64,000 nucleotides of DNA from Platerodrilus igneus. Its lineage: Eukaryota > Arthropoda > Insecta > Coleoptera > Lycidae. The notes under the pieces are model-generated. The model was not told the origin of the DNA. It did not search any database and worked only from the letters and a program-made list of their open reading frames with translations. The position numbers and the translations under genes were made by a program. Each line of letters begins with the position of its first letter. Positions within the stretch are counted from its first letter, which is position 1. Shown here piece by piece: positions 32,108 to 43,186 of the stretch. Location of the stretch: positions 434,001-498,000 of the forward strand of contig JARFIW010001366.1 of assembly GCA_036346225.1 (NCBI GenBank), in the 5' to 3' direction.

Positions 32108-32655
32108 ATATTAAATAATAAACTGGTCTGTTAGAAAAAATTAAAAATTTGCATCGTTTTTCTGAAAAAAAATTCAGCTCTGTAATCTATTCTAATGAAC
32201 AAAACAGTATGTAAGCGAATATAATTATACCTCAGCAGAAAATAATGAATTAGTTTCATTGTATGAAAAAGAAATTGCAATGAATGCACATAATAAAAAC
32301 CCTTAATTAGATTTATTTCGTTTAGATTACCGCTGTATAAGAATTTTTTTAAAGGTACTGCTAAGCAGAAATAATGAATTACATTCAAGTAATAAACTGA
32401 TCTGTTAGAAAAATTAAAAATTTGCCTCGTTTTCTGAAAAATTCAGCTCTATAATCTATTCTAATAAACAAAACAGTATGTAAGCGAATATAATTATACC
32501 TCAGCAGAAATAATGAATTAGTTTCATTGTATGAAAAGAAATTGCAATGAATGCACATAATAAAACCCTAAATTATATTTATTTCGTTTATATTACCGCT
32601 GTATAAGAATTTTTTAAAAGGTACTGCTCAGCAGAAATAATGAATTACATTCATT
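32108..32655. repeat. tandem pair of an approximately 280-bp unit
   Basis: Two copies sharing AAACTG-TCTGTTAGAAAAA, CAAAACAGTATGTAAGCGAA and TACTGCT-AGCAGAAATAATG. They differ mostly in homopolymer length. A related copy occurs at about 49930-50040 in the rearranged element C. No coding function. Confidence 0.85.
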
Positions 32656-32754
32656 GACTGAAAATAAATTGCAAAAAGGCTCTGCATATATAGGGATATA
32701 GTAATTTGTGCGAATCATGCTGAATTTTGTAGTAAACGCTAGATGATTATGTAT

Positions 32755-32805
32755 GTTCCATTGAAAGTAATATAAAGCCGATCCTAATTCAGGTTTTCAC
32801 ATTTT
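32755..32805 (-). repeat. internal fragment of the Polinton inverted repeat
   Basis: On the minus strand, GAATTAGGATCGGCTTTATA with its TTACTTTCAATGG flank is joined directly to AATGTGAAAACCTGAA. Both words occur in the terminal repeats but are not adjacent there. This is a rearranged repeat fragment in the orientation of the right terminus. Confidence 0.75.
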
Positions 32806-33017
32806 TCATATGTATCCATAAAAATAGCGCTGTAATGATTGTGTGTATTTTTCTGTACACACATCATAAAATCAAAGGTCATATAAAACATTTTTTCATA
32901 GTAAACGTAACTGAATGAAAAATGATGTTGTATGCGAATTCCTTTACAGCTGTTTTGCACAAAGTCGCCTTCAGTTTGTAAATACTGGAAATGCTTGCTT
33001 AGCAAATTGTTTGTCAT
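32784..33017 (-). CDS. small open frame between spliced gene and polymerase
   Basis: ATG-initiated 77-residue frame, rich in Phe, Tyr and His, ending inside the internal inverted-repeat fragment. Its end in repeat sequence and lack of any recognised motif make it a weak candidate. It could be a chance frame or the remains of a truncated gene. Confidence 0.2.
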   Translation of the reverse strand: MTNNLLSKHFQYLQTEGDFVQNSCKGIRIQHHFSFSYVYYEKMFYMTFDFMMCVQKNTHNHYSAIFMDTYEKCENLN

Positions 33018-33290
33018 AGTTACGTACTGAATGCAAACTCTGCTTGAAAATCATCTTGAATAAAACGTAAATAAAGGAGATTTTTAACAATTGCATTCAA
33101 AGCAATTCGCTATGCAATTATTTTGATTTGATGCTATTTCTTTTTACAGTTGTTTTGCTTACGTGTTTTCCGTAAACTCAGATGAATGAACCTTTTGAAA
33201 TTGTTTTGCTTACGTCAGATGATATTTGGTATAAATATTAAATAGAGAAATACGTATATTGAGTAGTGTATTTTGATTTTATATAGAATC

Positions 33291-36200
33291 ATGAATGCTG
33301 AAACCGTATCCGAGATTAGTGAAGCAATTTTGAGATTAACTGTAAAATGCGTGAATTTATTGAAAACAGTGAATGAAATAACGAAACACATTTTAGTTAT
33401 CAAAGCAAATATTAGTATATTGAAGCTTGCTATTAGAAATAAGATATACGAAAACAATCGACAAGAAAATCCTAGTAGACTGGAATCTAATTTAGCATAT
33501 CTTAAAAGCTACCTTGTACGATTGAGGCACTTGAAACTCTTTTTGGAATATCGTGGAAAAGGTGTTGATTCAACGCTTTCTAGAGGTCATACTCGAAAAA
33601 ATTTGATTTGGCATGACGTACAATCATGTTTTGGAAGTCGAATAATTACGGGACTTATTACCAATTTAAATTATAGAGATCCTCTAGTGTTCTTAGACAA
33701 GGCGTTCGCTAGTTTTAAACGCAAGATTGTTGCTTGCTTAAAAAAGTCAATGTTGAAAGTTAATGTAATATTTGCAGCTAACTTTGTTAAGCCTACAACT
33801 GGCGAAATGGATTTGAAAACGTTTTCTACTGCAAATCGTCACATCGATATAAATACCAATCTCAAGCTATGGTATAAGGAGAACGTATTGAACAAGATTT
33901 CGAAGCGATTAGAAGAATTTAGCGAGAAAGATTCTGGTTGGGCAATCCGAGAAGTTTTACACTTGAAGGTAAATATAAACAATCATGATCCACTTAAAGG
34001 AGGGTGTTCAACGTTTGTACCGGTCCCGGACTTTATAAAAAGAAAAAAGCTGTGGTAAATGTAATAAATAACGATCAACATTGCATTCTTTGGAGCTTGG
34101 TTTCCGCTTTATTTCCTGCTAAACAAAATAGTCATAGAATATCTAGCTATCCCATTTTGATACAGTATTACGCTACAATTCAATTCAGTTTCCAATTGCA
34201 TTAAAAGACATAAAAAATTGAAAAGCTTAACAATCTCGCAATTAACCTATATTGTATAGAAAATGCTAAAATACTACCATGTTGTTTAAGTGAAAATTTT
34301 AAAAAAATTGAACCTATTAATCTGTTAGTTTTAAATAATGATTCCTTACAATATGCTCGTCCTACAAATGCTAATGAGAATCACTTTCATTTTACTTGGA
34401 TTAAGGATATGTCAAAATTATTTGCAAAACAGTTGTCTTCACATCACCATAAAAAATTTTTTTGTTATAGATGTTTAAATAATTTTAGTACAGCAGCATT
34501 ACTTAAGCGTCATTCGAATTATTGCGAAAAACAGAATACTTGCTCAATAAGATTACCTGAAGAATCTGAAAAGTATCTAACATTTAAACATTTCCACTAT
34601 CAAGAAAAAGTATCATTTGTAGTTTATGCAGATCTCGAATGTATACTAGAACCATGCAATGAGTCTGAGGTAATATTAAACACAGTTCGTTACCAAAGGC
34701 ATATACCCTTTAGTGTAGCGTATTATTTGAAATGCTCGTATGATAATAAATATTCCAAATTTCAATTGTATCGCGGGAAGGATTGTATAGAATGGTTTGT
34801 TGCTCAATTGAAACTGATTTCAGAAACGACTAATAAAATTTTCTGTAACCCAAAACCTATGAATCCTTTAACGGAAGAACAAAAGTCAACATTTAAATTT
34901 GCCCTTCACTGTCACATTTGCAATAAACCTTTTAGTATAGATGATATTAGAGTTCGCGATCACTGCCACTTTACAGGTGAATTTCGAGGAGTGGCTCATC
35001 AAGATTGCAACATCAATTATCATAATTCTTATATGATACCGGTAGTTTTTCATAACTTATCAGGCTACGATTCGCATTTCATTATTAAAAAAATCTCGTT
35101 AGAGTTGTCAGGTTCGTTAAACATTCTGCCAATAAATAAGGAAAATACATATCTTTTACAAAATATGTAAAAGGTATGAAAGTTAGTTTTAGATTTATCG
35201 ATTCATTCAGGTTTATGGCATCTAGCATCGAAAAATTAGCTTCCTACTTAGATGATAATAAAAATCCATTACCAGGAAAATTGTAACACTGATAATGAGT
35301 TTCAGTTACTTACGCGCAAAGGCATATTTCCTATGATTACATTAACTCTTGGGATAGACTAAATGAAACCGATTTACCCTGTAAAACAGCATTCTTTAAT
35401 CGTTTACGCAATGAAGAAATATCAGATGAAGACTACAATCATGCTAAACACGTTTGGCAAACATTTAATATAAAAACACTAGGGGACTATTCAGACCTAT
35501 ATTTAAAAACAGATGTACTGCTCTTGTCTGATATATTTGAAAACTTTAGAAAAACTTGTATGTTCACGTATAAGTTAGATCCGCTTCACTACTTTACGGC
35601 TCCTGGTTTAGCTCTAGATGTGATGTTAAAACGACGAACGTTAAACTCGAGTTGCTTACTGATATTGAAAAATAATGTTTTTAGAACGGGGAATTCGTGG
35701 CGGTGTTTCTCAATGTTCGAATAGATATGCTAAAGCAAATAACAAATATATGAATGCAGATTATGATCCAAATTTCGATTCTAAATATTTAATGTATTTT
35801 GATGTTAATAATTTATATGGGGCTGCAATGTCTGAATATCTTCCATATGGAGATTTTGAATTTTTAGATGGTACCAGTCCAGATATAGTACGTTTAGACA
35901 TACTTAATATTCCCGATGATTCTGATGTAGGATATATTTTTGAATGCGATTTACACTATCCAGTATCTTTACATGAAATACACAGTGACTTACCTTTGGC
36001 GCCTGAACATATGATACCACCAGTACCTTCAAATAAATCAAACTTAAAGAAATTACTTACAACTTTATATCCAAAACTCAACTATATTATTCACTATAGG
36101 AATTTAAAATGTATTTAAGCTACGGTTTAGAACTGAAAAAATTCATAAGGTACTTCGATTTAAACAAGCCCTTGGTTAAAAGAATACATTGATTTGAATA

Positions 36201-37036
36201 CGAAATTAAGACAACAGTCAAAAACAGTTTCGATATATGCTTTTATAAAAATATGATAAATTCGGTTTATGGAAAATGATGGAAAACGTACGGAAAGGAA
36301 AGATGTGAAATTAGTGAGCAAATGGGAAGGGCGGTTTGGAGCTCGTAGTTACATAGCGAAGCCTAATTTTCATAGTTGCACTGTGTTAGACAAAGATCTA
36401 GTCTTAATAGAAATGAATAAATTAGAGGTTTATTTAAACAAACCCATTTATGTAGGTTTCTCTATTCTAGATATTTCAAAAACCTATTTATATGAATTTC
36501 ACTATAGCTATATAAAATCGCAATTTGCTAACAAAGCAAAGTTACTGCATACAGATACGGATAGTTTGATATACGAGTTTAGCGTTGAAGATATTTACTC
36601 TTATATCAAACAAGATATTCATAGATTTGATACTTCCGATTACGACCCTCATAACAAATATCATATTCCATTATCAAATAAAAAAGTTCCTGGTATTATG
36701 AAAGATGAAAACAATGGTGATATCATGCTAGAGTTTGTAGGGCTTAGATCTAAAATGTACACTTACAGAGTTCAGGATAGGATAATAAAAAAGTCAAAGG
36801 GATCTTCCTTAGCAAGTATTAAGCAAATTTCTTTTGATGATTATAAGAATGCTTTGTTTTATAACCAGTCTGTACAGAAACAACAATGTTTAATTAGATC
36901 AGTCAAACATGATGTCTTTACTATTAAACAAAACAAAATTGTTCTTAATCCAAGTGATGATAAAAGAATTCTTAGTACCTCAACCACTGATACTAAACCT
37001 TGGGGGTATAACTATACACTCAGAAATGACTTGTGA
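33291..37036 (+). pseudogene. polB: Polinton A protein-primed DNA polymerase B (frameshifted)
   Basis: Replicates the element. Blocks in order: N-terminal region with DSGWAIREVLHLKVNINNHD (to about 34015); zinc finger Cys-x2-Cys...His-x4-Cys (34463-34525); exonuclease motif YADLE (about 34625); DHCHFTGEFRG and [20 protein letters not shown] (about 35594); polymerase motif A FDVNNLYG (about 35799); motif B NSVYGK (about 36255); motif [12 protein letters not shown] (about 36548). The C-terminal DDKR ends at 37036. All catalytic motifs are intact, but at least seven frameshifts or stops (near 34030, 34205-34405, 35160, 35285, 35335, 35690 and 36118-36270) split the frame. The start at 33291 follows a TATA-like GGTATAAATATT near 33228. 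Confidence 0.9.
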
Positions 37037-37425
37037 AGCTTCAACCGCTGGCTCAAATAAAGAATGCAATTTATTTTATATCGATTAACATATAATTTTT
37101 TTAGTTATAAAACTTCAGTGTTATGTTTATACCTGCACAAGTACACCGTTTTTTTGGATGTATCTAAAATAGGATACCTTTCAATCTGCCTGAGTTTGAA
37201 CTATATTAGTATAAATGTATTGTAGAGAAAATAGTAGTAATAACCGTTCTGTTTTAAAAATCCAGTTTCTTAATAACATACCAGTTAGTTTATTTTGAGA
37301 AATGTATAATATGTGAAAGATATTGTAAAAAGCATGTAAAAATATTAATAAATAGACTGTGATTGCTAAATGATTTATTGTTTTTCATAATTTGTAAAGG
37401 TACAGTAATAATAATAATAAAGTAA
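37037..37425. terminator. intergenic region between convergent polymerase and capsid genes
   Basis: Both genes end here facing each other. AT-rich with AATAAA-like words on both strands (for example near 37058 on plus, and TTTATT words for the minus strand). It presumably holds both polyadenylation sites. No gene. Confidence 0.5.
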
Positions 37426-38636
37426 TTATAATATTCTTATGCTGTTTGAGAGTGGATTGTATTTGACTATCTTATCATGAAGTATAAGGCAATGACAAGA
37501 TGTATTTGGCAAAACGTTTCTGCTAGTTTCAAATTCTAATCTAATATCGACAGTACCAGATTTTAACGTTTCATTTTGTCTAGAACAATCTATGACTACT
37601 AATGGTGCAATACTTCGTAAATCTTCAGGATTAAAAAGTGGTTCATTTTCCTTTTCGTAGTATGATTGCTGAAACTGAGCATACATCTCATATAACAACG
37701 CAGTCTGTTTATTCTCGAACTTCAAATTTAAGTTATCGTACGGGAAAATTTCTGAATTTAAATATAGTTTCATGTTGGTTAAATAGCAATGATCAAAACG
37801 ACTGTAGTTGCTCATGTATCTATTTTTCGGTTGGTTTGGAAACCGACAATCACAAATCTTGGTTTTTCTAATTGTGTTGTTGTTTTAATGTTCCATGTAT
37901 GACGTTTCGTTTCTTGTAGAAGTTGATATTCATGCAACTCCCATCCTCTAAACGGAATATGCAAATCCTGATTTTGTGCAACGCATTCTATTAAATTAAT
38001 TCGTTGAGTATCATCAACGACTAAATGCGGCATTTTCCATAAAACTTTGTTTAAAACAACTTTTATTTCTTCATCGGGTGTAGGATTAATTATAGCATTA
38101 GTATCAAAACCGGAACGTAGTAAAACTAACTCATGACGTATGTTTAAAATAATTTTTTTAAAATCTTCGCATAATCCGAGAACCATTGAAAGGTTTATTG
38201 CAACATTAAAATTCCCATTGGCATCAACTATTTGCGAATCATCCATAGGAGACCACCCAGCGTTTTGTAAATGTTTACTTTGATTGCTATTATATGAAAC
38301 ATATCCCTTCATTATAGACGTTAATCCAGGATTCCGAACACGATCTACAATGATACCTCCAATCTCATATCTAATTTCATCAAAAGCAGCAAAATTCCAT
38401 TATTTACAAACTTTGCTGTCTGAGACGGCGTTCCATCTGTTCTAATTAATTTGCCTTCTATGTACAGCATGCTCTTCGATGGTAAGGTGTATACATCTTG
38501 TTGCTGTATAGGATTCGAATTTCATCATTATTGTTTAAAGATGTGTTAGCATAAGATTGATGAGTATGTTTTTCGATATTAACAATTGCATTATCGAAGT
38601 AAACTTTTCACGCACGTTCAGTATTTCACTATTCAT
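37426..38636 (-). pseudogene. mcp: Polinton A major capsid protein (double jelly-roll), frameshifted
   Basis: Forms the capsid shell. The N-terminal part contains LPSKSMLFI, LFDEIRYEIGGVIVDR-like and KGYVSYNSNQ..NAGW blocks, typical of Polinton hexon-like proteins. The C-terminal part (37426-37815) has SRFDHCYLTNMKLYLNSEIF and ends about 400 residues from the ATG at 38636. The frame breaks near 38313-38400, 38520, 38605 and 37812. Several breaks are one-base changes in A or T runs compared with the sister copy at 47940-49138. Last gene of a co-oriented virion-protein cluster. Confidence 0.85.
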
Positions 38637-38646
38637 TCTACTTTTT

Positions 38647-38799
38647 TTAATTAAATAAATGCAGTCCTAACGATTGTAGAAACTGTCGGTTTTGTGTTGT
38701 TAGCGGTTTTGAAACAATCAATCGAGTGTCGATTGCTTTGAAATTTCCAGCATTTATAGCAATTCTTGACATGTTGCGTGCATTATACTTAATACCCAT
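38647..38799 (-). CDS. 50-residue conserved Polinton small protein
   Basis: Intact ATG-to-TAA frame wedged between the penton-like and capsid genes, ending 10 bases before the capsid ATG. Basic, with NAGNFKAIDTRLIVSKPLTT and a C-terminal QFLQSLGL. The same frame exists at 47779-47931 in copy C, where a CGA codon has become TGA. Retention in both copies supports a real gene. I recall a similar short conserved motif beside penton genes in other Polintons, but its function is unknown. It could alternatively be a C-terminal extension of the preceding protein. Confidence 0.55.
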   Translation of the reverse strand: MGIKYNARNMSRIAINAGNFKAIDTRLIVSKPLTTQNRQFLQSLGLHLFN

Positions 38800-39539
38800 G
38801 GCTATTGCAGATTTTTTTTAAATGCAACCTTACAGTTAGCAGTTCTCCTCTGAAATTAACTAAATTTCCATCTTGATCTAACACTTTAACTATTATTTCA
38901 TTTATTATACGTGACTTGATTGGTAGATATATAATCGTAGGTGGGCACTCGACAATTTTAAAACCTGCAGGTACTTGCGGAAAAAATTCGTGTATTACAT
39001 GGGCTGGTTTACTATTTAAATAGGATCCGCTTGCAATATTACAATCGATTAAAACTGCATTCACTTTACAAATGTTGATTGCGTAGTCTGCTTGATGCGT
39101 GACAAATGCTAGCAATTTTTGTGGATTGAAACCAAGTAGAGAACCAATTGAATCCTTTTGGTAAAATCCACATCTAGACTACATTTAATACTACATTTAA
39201 GTGTATTATTGTCAGCTGTAATTTCTATATACACTGGAGTCTTTCTAGCGCTTCGTGATTGTTCCATACGACCACGCCATCTTTTATCACCTAAAGCTTT
39301 TTGAAGATATTTATTAATTTCTCTAATCTCATAAGCACCTTCAGGTATTTCTATGAATTCTCCGTTAGATCCATAATAAAATTTATTATTTATTCCTTTT
39401 CTATGTTTGGAATTGTGTTATAAGACTCAAAATTTGTTAATCCTAATACGTACTCCGAATCATTATCCAAGTTTATAGGTGGATTAAAATTGCTTGTTAA
39501 AACTGAAGTGTTTCTCGTTAGAGTAAAAGTGTACGACAT
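38789..39539 (-). pseudogene. probable penton-like minor capsid protein, frameshifted
   Basis: The start at 39539 (ATG-TCG-TAC) is read from the shared beginning in both copies. Blocks in order: NPPINLDNDSEYVLGLTNFE, YNTIPN, IEIPEGAYEIREINKYLQ, NNTLKCSIKCS, SIGSLLGF, VNAVLIDCNIASGSYLN, HVIHEFFPQVP, IIYLPI and DGNLVNFRGELLTVRLHLK. This order is standard for a conserved Polinton virion protein usually considered the penton/minor capsid. Frame breaks occur near 39400 (end of IPN block) and 39165, each a one-base change. Lies between protease and capsid genes on the minus strand. Confidence 0.65.
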
Positions 39540-39558
39540 AACGACTTCGTACGCAGTT

Positions 39559-39922
39559 CTATGCGCTACTTAGAAATTGTAAGCATAAATGTCCGCAAAA
39601 CACAGTACCGTACGATTGTTCTTGGTTAATGTTATAAAGAATTCTACATTTACCCCGCTATTCAAATAACTTATCAACTCTGTTGGCGGTCGCAGGTTTC
39701 CGTAGCTGTCATAGTAAATAGCGCTACTACCGTACTTTTGTAAGAGGTCCAATGCGTGCCTAAACCTTCTATTCCATCTAAATTAATTATACCACATTCT
39801 TTAAAATTAACTTTCTTGGGAAGATTGTTTCTCATGAACACACCACGGAAATATGGTACTTCTAATTGCTTAACAAACTCTATTAATTCTACATTGCTTA
39901 GTGCATGATTAGGTAAAATCAA
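39559..39922 (-). pseudogene. pro: Polinton A adenain-like cysteine protease, frameshifted
   Basis: Matures virion proteins. Catalytic His in GLGTHW (about 39750), Asp in YYDSYGNLRPP (about 39710), and Cys in VFCGHLCLQFL near the end (about 39595), all visible. The His and Asp/Cys parts lie in different frames because of a one-base loss in an A run near 39745. A second frame change lies near 39640, between NVEF and the Cys block. The frame opens at TTG (39922), overlapping the TGA of the phospholipase gene by four bases; the usual ATGA-type overlap would place ATG here, so the start codon is uncertain. Same TTG in copy C. Confidence 0.8.
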
Positions 39923-40755
39923 GTTGCGTTCCTTTGAGGTTTTGCAGGGGCTAAAAAAAGACCAAAACCTTTTTTATAAGGTTTGATGTACATGCCGTTT
40001 ACGACTGCAATGTCCTCCATTGCCTTGTTATGACGCTGTTTTTCCGCTAGTTGTTCCTTAGCTATTTTAGTATCTGAAACTGCTTTTGCAACAGCAGCTG
40101 CACCTCCAGTAAGAGTACCAAGAGCGCTTAGGCCTGCAAAAATTGGTATTAGTGGTAGAAAACCTCCTGTTTTAGGAATTGATATAATACGAGCTGATTT
40201 AATATGCTTCTTTTGTTTTGCTGTATTGGCTGCCTTAATTGCTATGTTGATTGCATCCATAACATTAGATCCTTTAGACTTTTTTAAAGCTGTACGTGCT
40301 TGTTTGATAATACTTTTAATACCTAGCGTACTTCTTATTTTACGTTTCTTTATCAGTTTTCTTATTTTATCGATATTTTTTGTTCTCAGTGATGCACAGG
40401 CACCCATACCAAGTTTTACTTTAGCTTTCATTGCGGTAGCTACTCCAAATGCTGCTACTTTTTCACCTAAAGACGAGTCACCAGAATTTAATCTTTCTGT
40501 AGCTAACTGAGCTAACTTCAAATCTGCTTGATGGCGTTTAGATAGATCCTTTTCTTTGGAGTATGCAATATCGTGCTTTTTACAAGCTTCGTCTAACTTG
40601 TTTATTCCCTTGTCTCCTCGAGCTAACCGTTCGATTAGTTTTGTACCCGGACCGCAAAATTTGTAACCAGGAATATGCGCTTCGAATGGTAAATTGTTAA
40701 TTACAGTATTTAATAGTCCGTTCCCAGTAGTTTTAGAATTATTATATGTAATCAT
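39919..40755 (-). CDS. Polinton virion protein with phospholipase-A2-like domain
   Basis: Intact 278 residues. Residues 25-85 carry the PLA2-type signature: calcium-loop-like GYKFCGPGTKL and the catalytic LDEACKKHDIAYS His-Asp pair, as in parvovirus VP1. Such domains disrupt endosomal membrane during entry. Residues 110-150 are extremely Lys/Arg-rich (DNA- or capsid-binding). Residues 200-225 form a Gly/Ala-rich hydrophobic segment (GGFLPLIPIFAGLSALGTL), followed by a conserved tail with KPYKKGFGLFLAP. First gene of the minus-strand virion cluster, divergent from the ATPase across a TA-repeat-bearing promoter region (40756-40911). Confidence 0.9.
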   Translation of the reverse strand: MITYNNSKTTGNGLLNTVINNLPFEAHIPGYKFCGPGTKLIERLARGDKGINKLDEACKKHDIAYSKEKDLSKRHQADLKLAQLATERLNSGDSSLGEKVAAFGVATAMKAKVKLGMGACASLRTKNIDKIRKLIKKRKIRSTLGIKSIIKQARTALKKSKGSNVMDAINIAIKAANTAKQKKHIKSARIISIPKTGGFLPLIPIFAGLSALGTLTGGAAAVAKAVSDTKIAKEQLAEKQRHNKAMEDIAVVNGMYIKPYKKGFGLFLAPAKPQRNAT

Positions 40756-40836
40756 TAGAGGACAACTATCCTCTCAAGCTGTGCAGCAAATAAATAAAAT
40801 ATTATGAATTAATGATTCTTTATATACTAGCCGTTT

Positions 40837-40877
<41 letters not shown>

Positions 40878-40911
40878 CTACTTTTACAAATCGAATTTAG
40901 TACTTGCAAAC

Positions 40912-41600
40912 ATGCATGTTGTGAAACAATCAACACCTTTAACCATAAACAATAATGACATTGGTGCGCAATCTTTAGCTAAAAAGAAAAACATAGCGTT
41001 CTTCTACCTGCATCTATTCGATGTCTAGTTGTTGGTCCTTCAAATTGCGGTAAAACCAACGTTATGATTGGGTTGATAGAACATCCTAATGGTTTAAAGT
41101 TTGAAAACGTATATGTTTATTCTAAATCACTTTATCAACCAAAGTATCAATACCTTGAAAGTCTACTGCAACCAATAAAAGGGATCAAATATTATACATT
41201 TTCCAGTTCTGATAATATTATATCACCATCTGATGCTCGAAATAATTCTATATTTGTTTTTGATGATGTAGCTTGCGATAAACAAGGTATCATTAGGGAA
41301 TACTTTAGTATGGGGCGTCATAAACAAGTAGACAGTTTTTACCTTTGTCAAAGTTATACTCGTATACCTAAGCACTTACTACGTGATAATGCTAATCTTT
41401 TAGTTTTATTTAAACAAGATGATTTAAACTTAAAACATATATATGACGATCACGTCAATACTGATATGAAGTATGATAAATTCCGTGAAATATGTGCTGC
41501 TTGTTGGCGAGACAAATACGGTTTCTTAGTTGTAGACAAAGATAGTGAACCAGATCAAGGAAGGTACCGAATAGGTTTTGATCACTTCATACATATTTAA
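40912..41600 (+). pseudogene. Polinton FtsK/HerA-type packaging ATPase, one frameshift
   Basis: Pumps the genome into the capsid. Walker A GPSNCGKT lies just upstream of the first in-frame ATG (41064), so the true start is the ATG at 40912. Walker B is NSIFVFDDVA at about 41253. A sensor-like LCQSYTRIPKHLLRDNANL block and a CAACWRDKYGFLVVD tail complete the domain. A single shift of one or two T residues near 41002 separates the 34 N-terminal residues from the Walker A part. About 229 residues, the normal size. Starts the plus-strand gene block ATPase - unknown - unknown - integrase. Confidence 0.85.
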
Positions 41601-41666
41601 ACCTTGAGAGACGCAAGTATCGTTACCATCAAAGAATTTTTTTTTATTACAATAAACTTTTACGCA

Positions 41667-42691
41667 ATGAATAAGAAGTCGATAAAACTTAAAAGAATTT
41701 TAATTAAGAAAAGAAACATTGTAAAAAACAAATTGCGTCAGTTAAAAGATAATGAAGTCGTCCAAGTGGAATCAATATTACCCATAACATCACGATTAGA
41801 AACTATTGCTAATAAACTGGATGGGGAAAGTGTGGTAAAGAAAGAAAAATTTAAAGAAGAAGAAGAACTGCCTCATAGCAGTGTAAAAAAAATTAAACCT
41901 ACATTGCTAGAAAGGAACGTTGACTATATTGATTCGCTGGTTATTGCACAGCATATACCAAATATAAAAAATGATGCCCTAGAGGTAAATGATGATGATG
42001 TTGAGAATGAATACGAAGCAGAAATTAATCGAAATGCACAAGAAGCTCAGGAATATATTCAAAGCTTTGTCGATTCACCTGGTATGACACATTATCTCGA
42101 ACAGCTACATCCGCTACCTCAAGAATATATTTACAATATGTTTAAAGATGTTAAGAACGAATTTGATCATAAATATGGTATTAGGTTTAACCCTGATTCG
42201 AATGGTCTTATGATAGGCAATTCGAATTTCGCGTTGGATGATGAAAATGTTCTAATAAATGATTTGAAATATACAGGTACTCCTGGATTATACGAACTAC
42301 TGTTTAAAAATATCCTGTCGGGTACAGTCAGCAAGATCTAAAGTCGTACCTTGATATTGTGAAAAGAACAAATGCTAATAGAAGATATTATTCTGAAACA
42401 GAACAAATTCAGGGTAATACTTCATATAAGTACAAAATATAATATCTACATTAAACATACTTCCCAAACACCCGTAGACCTAGAACATTACCCTCTAGAA
42501 AGCGTCTTGGAGACGGTATGACAATGGAAGTATCAAATAACGCAATAGATTATTTATATTGGAATGATCCCAATGAACTTGTTGATAGATTACGACTTTT
42601 AGTTTCATCACAGACTGCTGGACACACAGGTCACGGCAACGAAATAAATTCGATCATTGAAGAATTGCGTGAGGCAAAAGTAATTAGATGA
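41667..42691 (+). pseudogene. conserved Polinton protein of unknown function, frameshifted
   Basis: Starts Met-Asn-Lys-Lys with a very basic N-terminus; an upstream in-frame ATG at 41604 exists but the basic start fits better. The middle is a coiled, acidic region. The conserved C-terminal half has YGIRFNPDSNGLMIGN, YTGTPGLYELLFK, then (after a one-base shift near 42312) SQQDLKSYLDIVKRTNANRR. After another break near 42430 comes YLYWNDPNELVDRLRLLVSS, SQTAGHTGHGNEINSIIEEL, ending at TGA 42691. This C-terminal module is common to arthropod Polintons but has no assigned function; a virion or assembly role is inferred from position. Confidence 0.7.
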
Positions 42692-42692
42692 T

Positions 42693-43136
42693 ATGACAAT
42701 TGACAAATTTGGAAGGCACTTACATAACCGTAAAATAGATATAAGTGAACAGGAATATGAAAACAAAAGTGAAGGTTTTGAAACCTTGATTGAGTATAAG
42801 TTACATATGCTACATTACACGGTAGTAGCAACGTTTTACTCTAATACATTCCTCGACGGTGATAAGACATTTCTTATTTTCAATATTAAACATAATTATG
42901 AATTTCCTTATGAGGAAGCAGTCATTGAGAATATTAAAGGATACCCGCAAGACATTGAAATTCTTATAAACGAAAAAAGTTATGTAATTGCACAGTTACA
43001 AGGATTTTTGCTTAAACGTATGGATGTAATCAGCTTTCGTGACAGCGGTGCTATCATAAACAATACCACAATGTTTCTTGATTTTATATTAAAAGTTCCT
43101 TTCAAAGCAAGTGGAGCCCGCGACATTCAAACATAG
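42693..43136 (+). CDS. conserved-looking Polinton protein, function unknown
   Basis: Intact 147 residues. The ATG lies one base after the stop of the preceding gene, so the two are tightly linked. Begins MTIDKFGRHLH; the middle and end are beta-strand-rich and hydrophobic-alternating (HYTVVATFYSNTFLDGDKTF; AQLQGFLLKRMDVISF). The beta-rich pattern is compatible with a small capsid-decorating or fibre-like protein, but that is inference. No catalytic motif. Confidence 0.6.
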   Translation: MTIDKFGRHLHNRKIDISEQEYENKSEGFETLIEYKLHMLHYTVVATFYSNTFLDGDKTFLIFNIKHNYEFPYEEAVIENIKGYPQDIEILINEKSYVIAQLQGFLLKRMDVISFRDSGAIINNTTMFLDFILKVPFKASGARDIQT

Positions 43137-43186
43137 AAGTATCGTAAATAATTGTAGTTAATAAATCCTGATTAGAAAAAAGTATT

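Noticed and set aside
33215..33457. Hydrophobic minus-strand frame at the polymerase start
   Set aside because: Antisense of the polymerase N-terminus; no independent support.
37638..37871. Plus-strand frame opposite the capsid gene
   Set aside because: Shadow of the capsid coding sequence.
40226..40510. Hydrophobic plus-strand frame resembling a membrane protein
   Set aside because: Antisense shadow of the Lys/Arg- and Ala-rich region of the phospholipase-like virion protein; the same artefact occurs at 46084-46563 in copy C.
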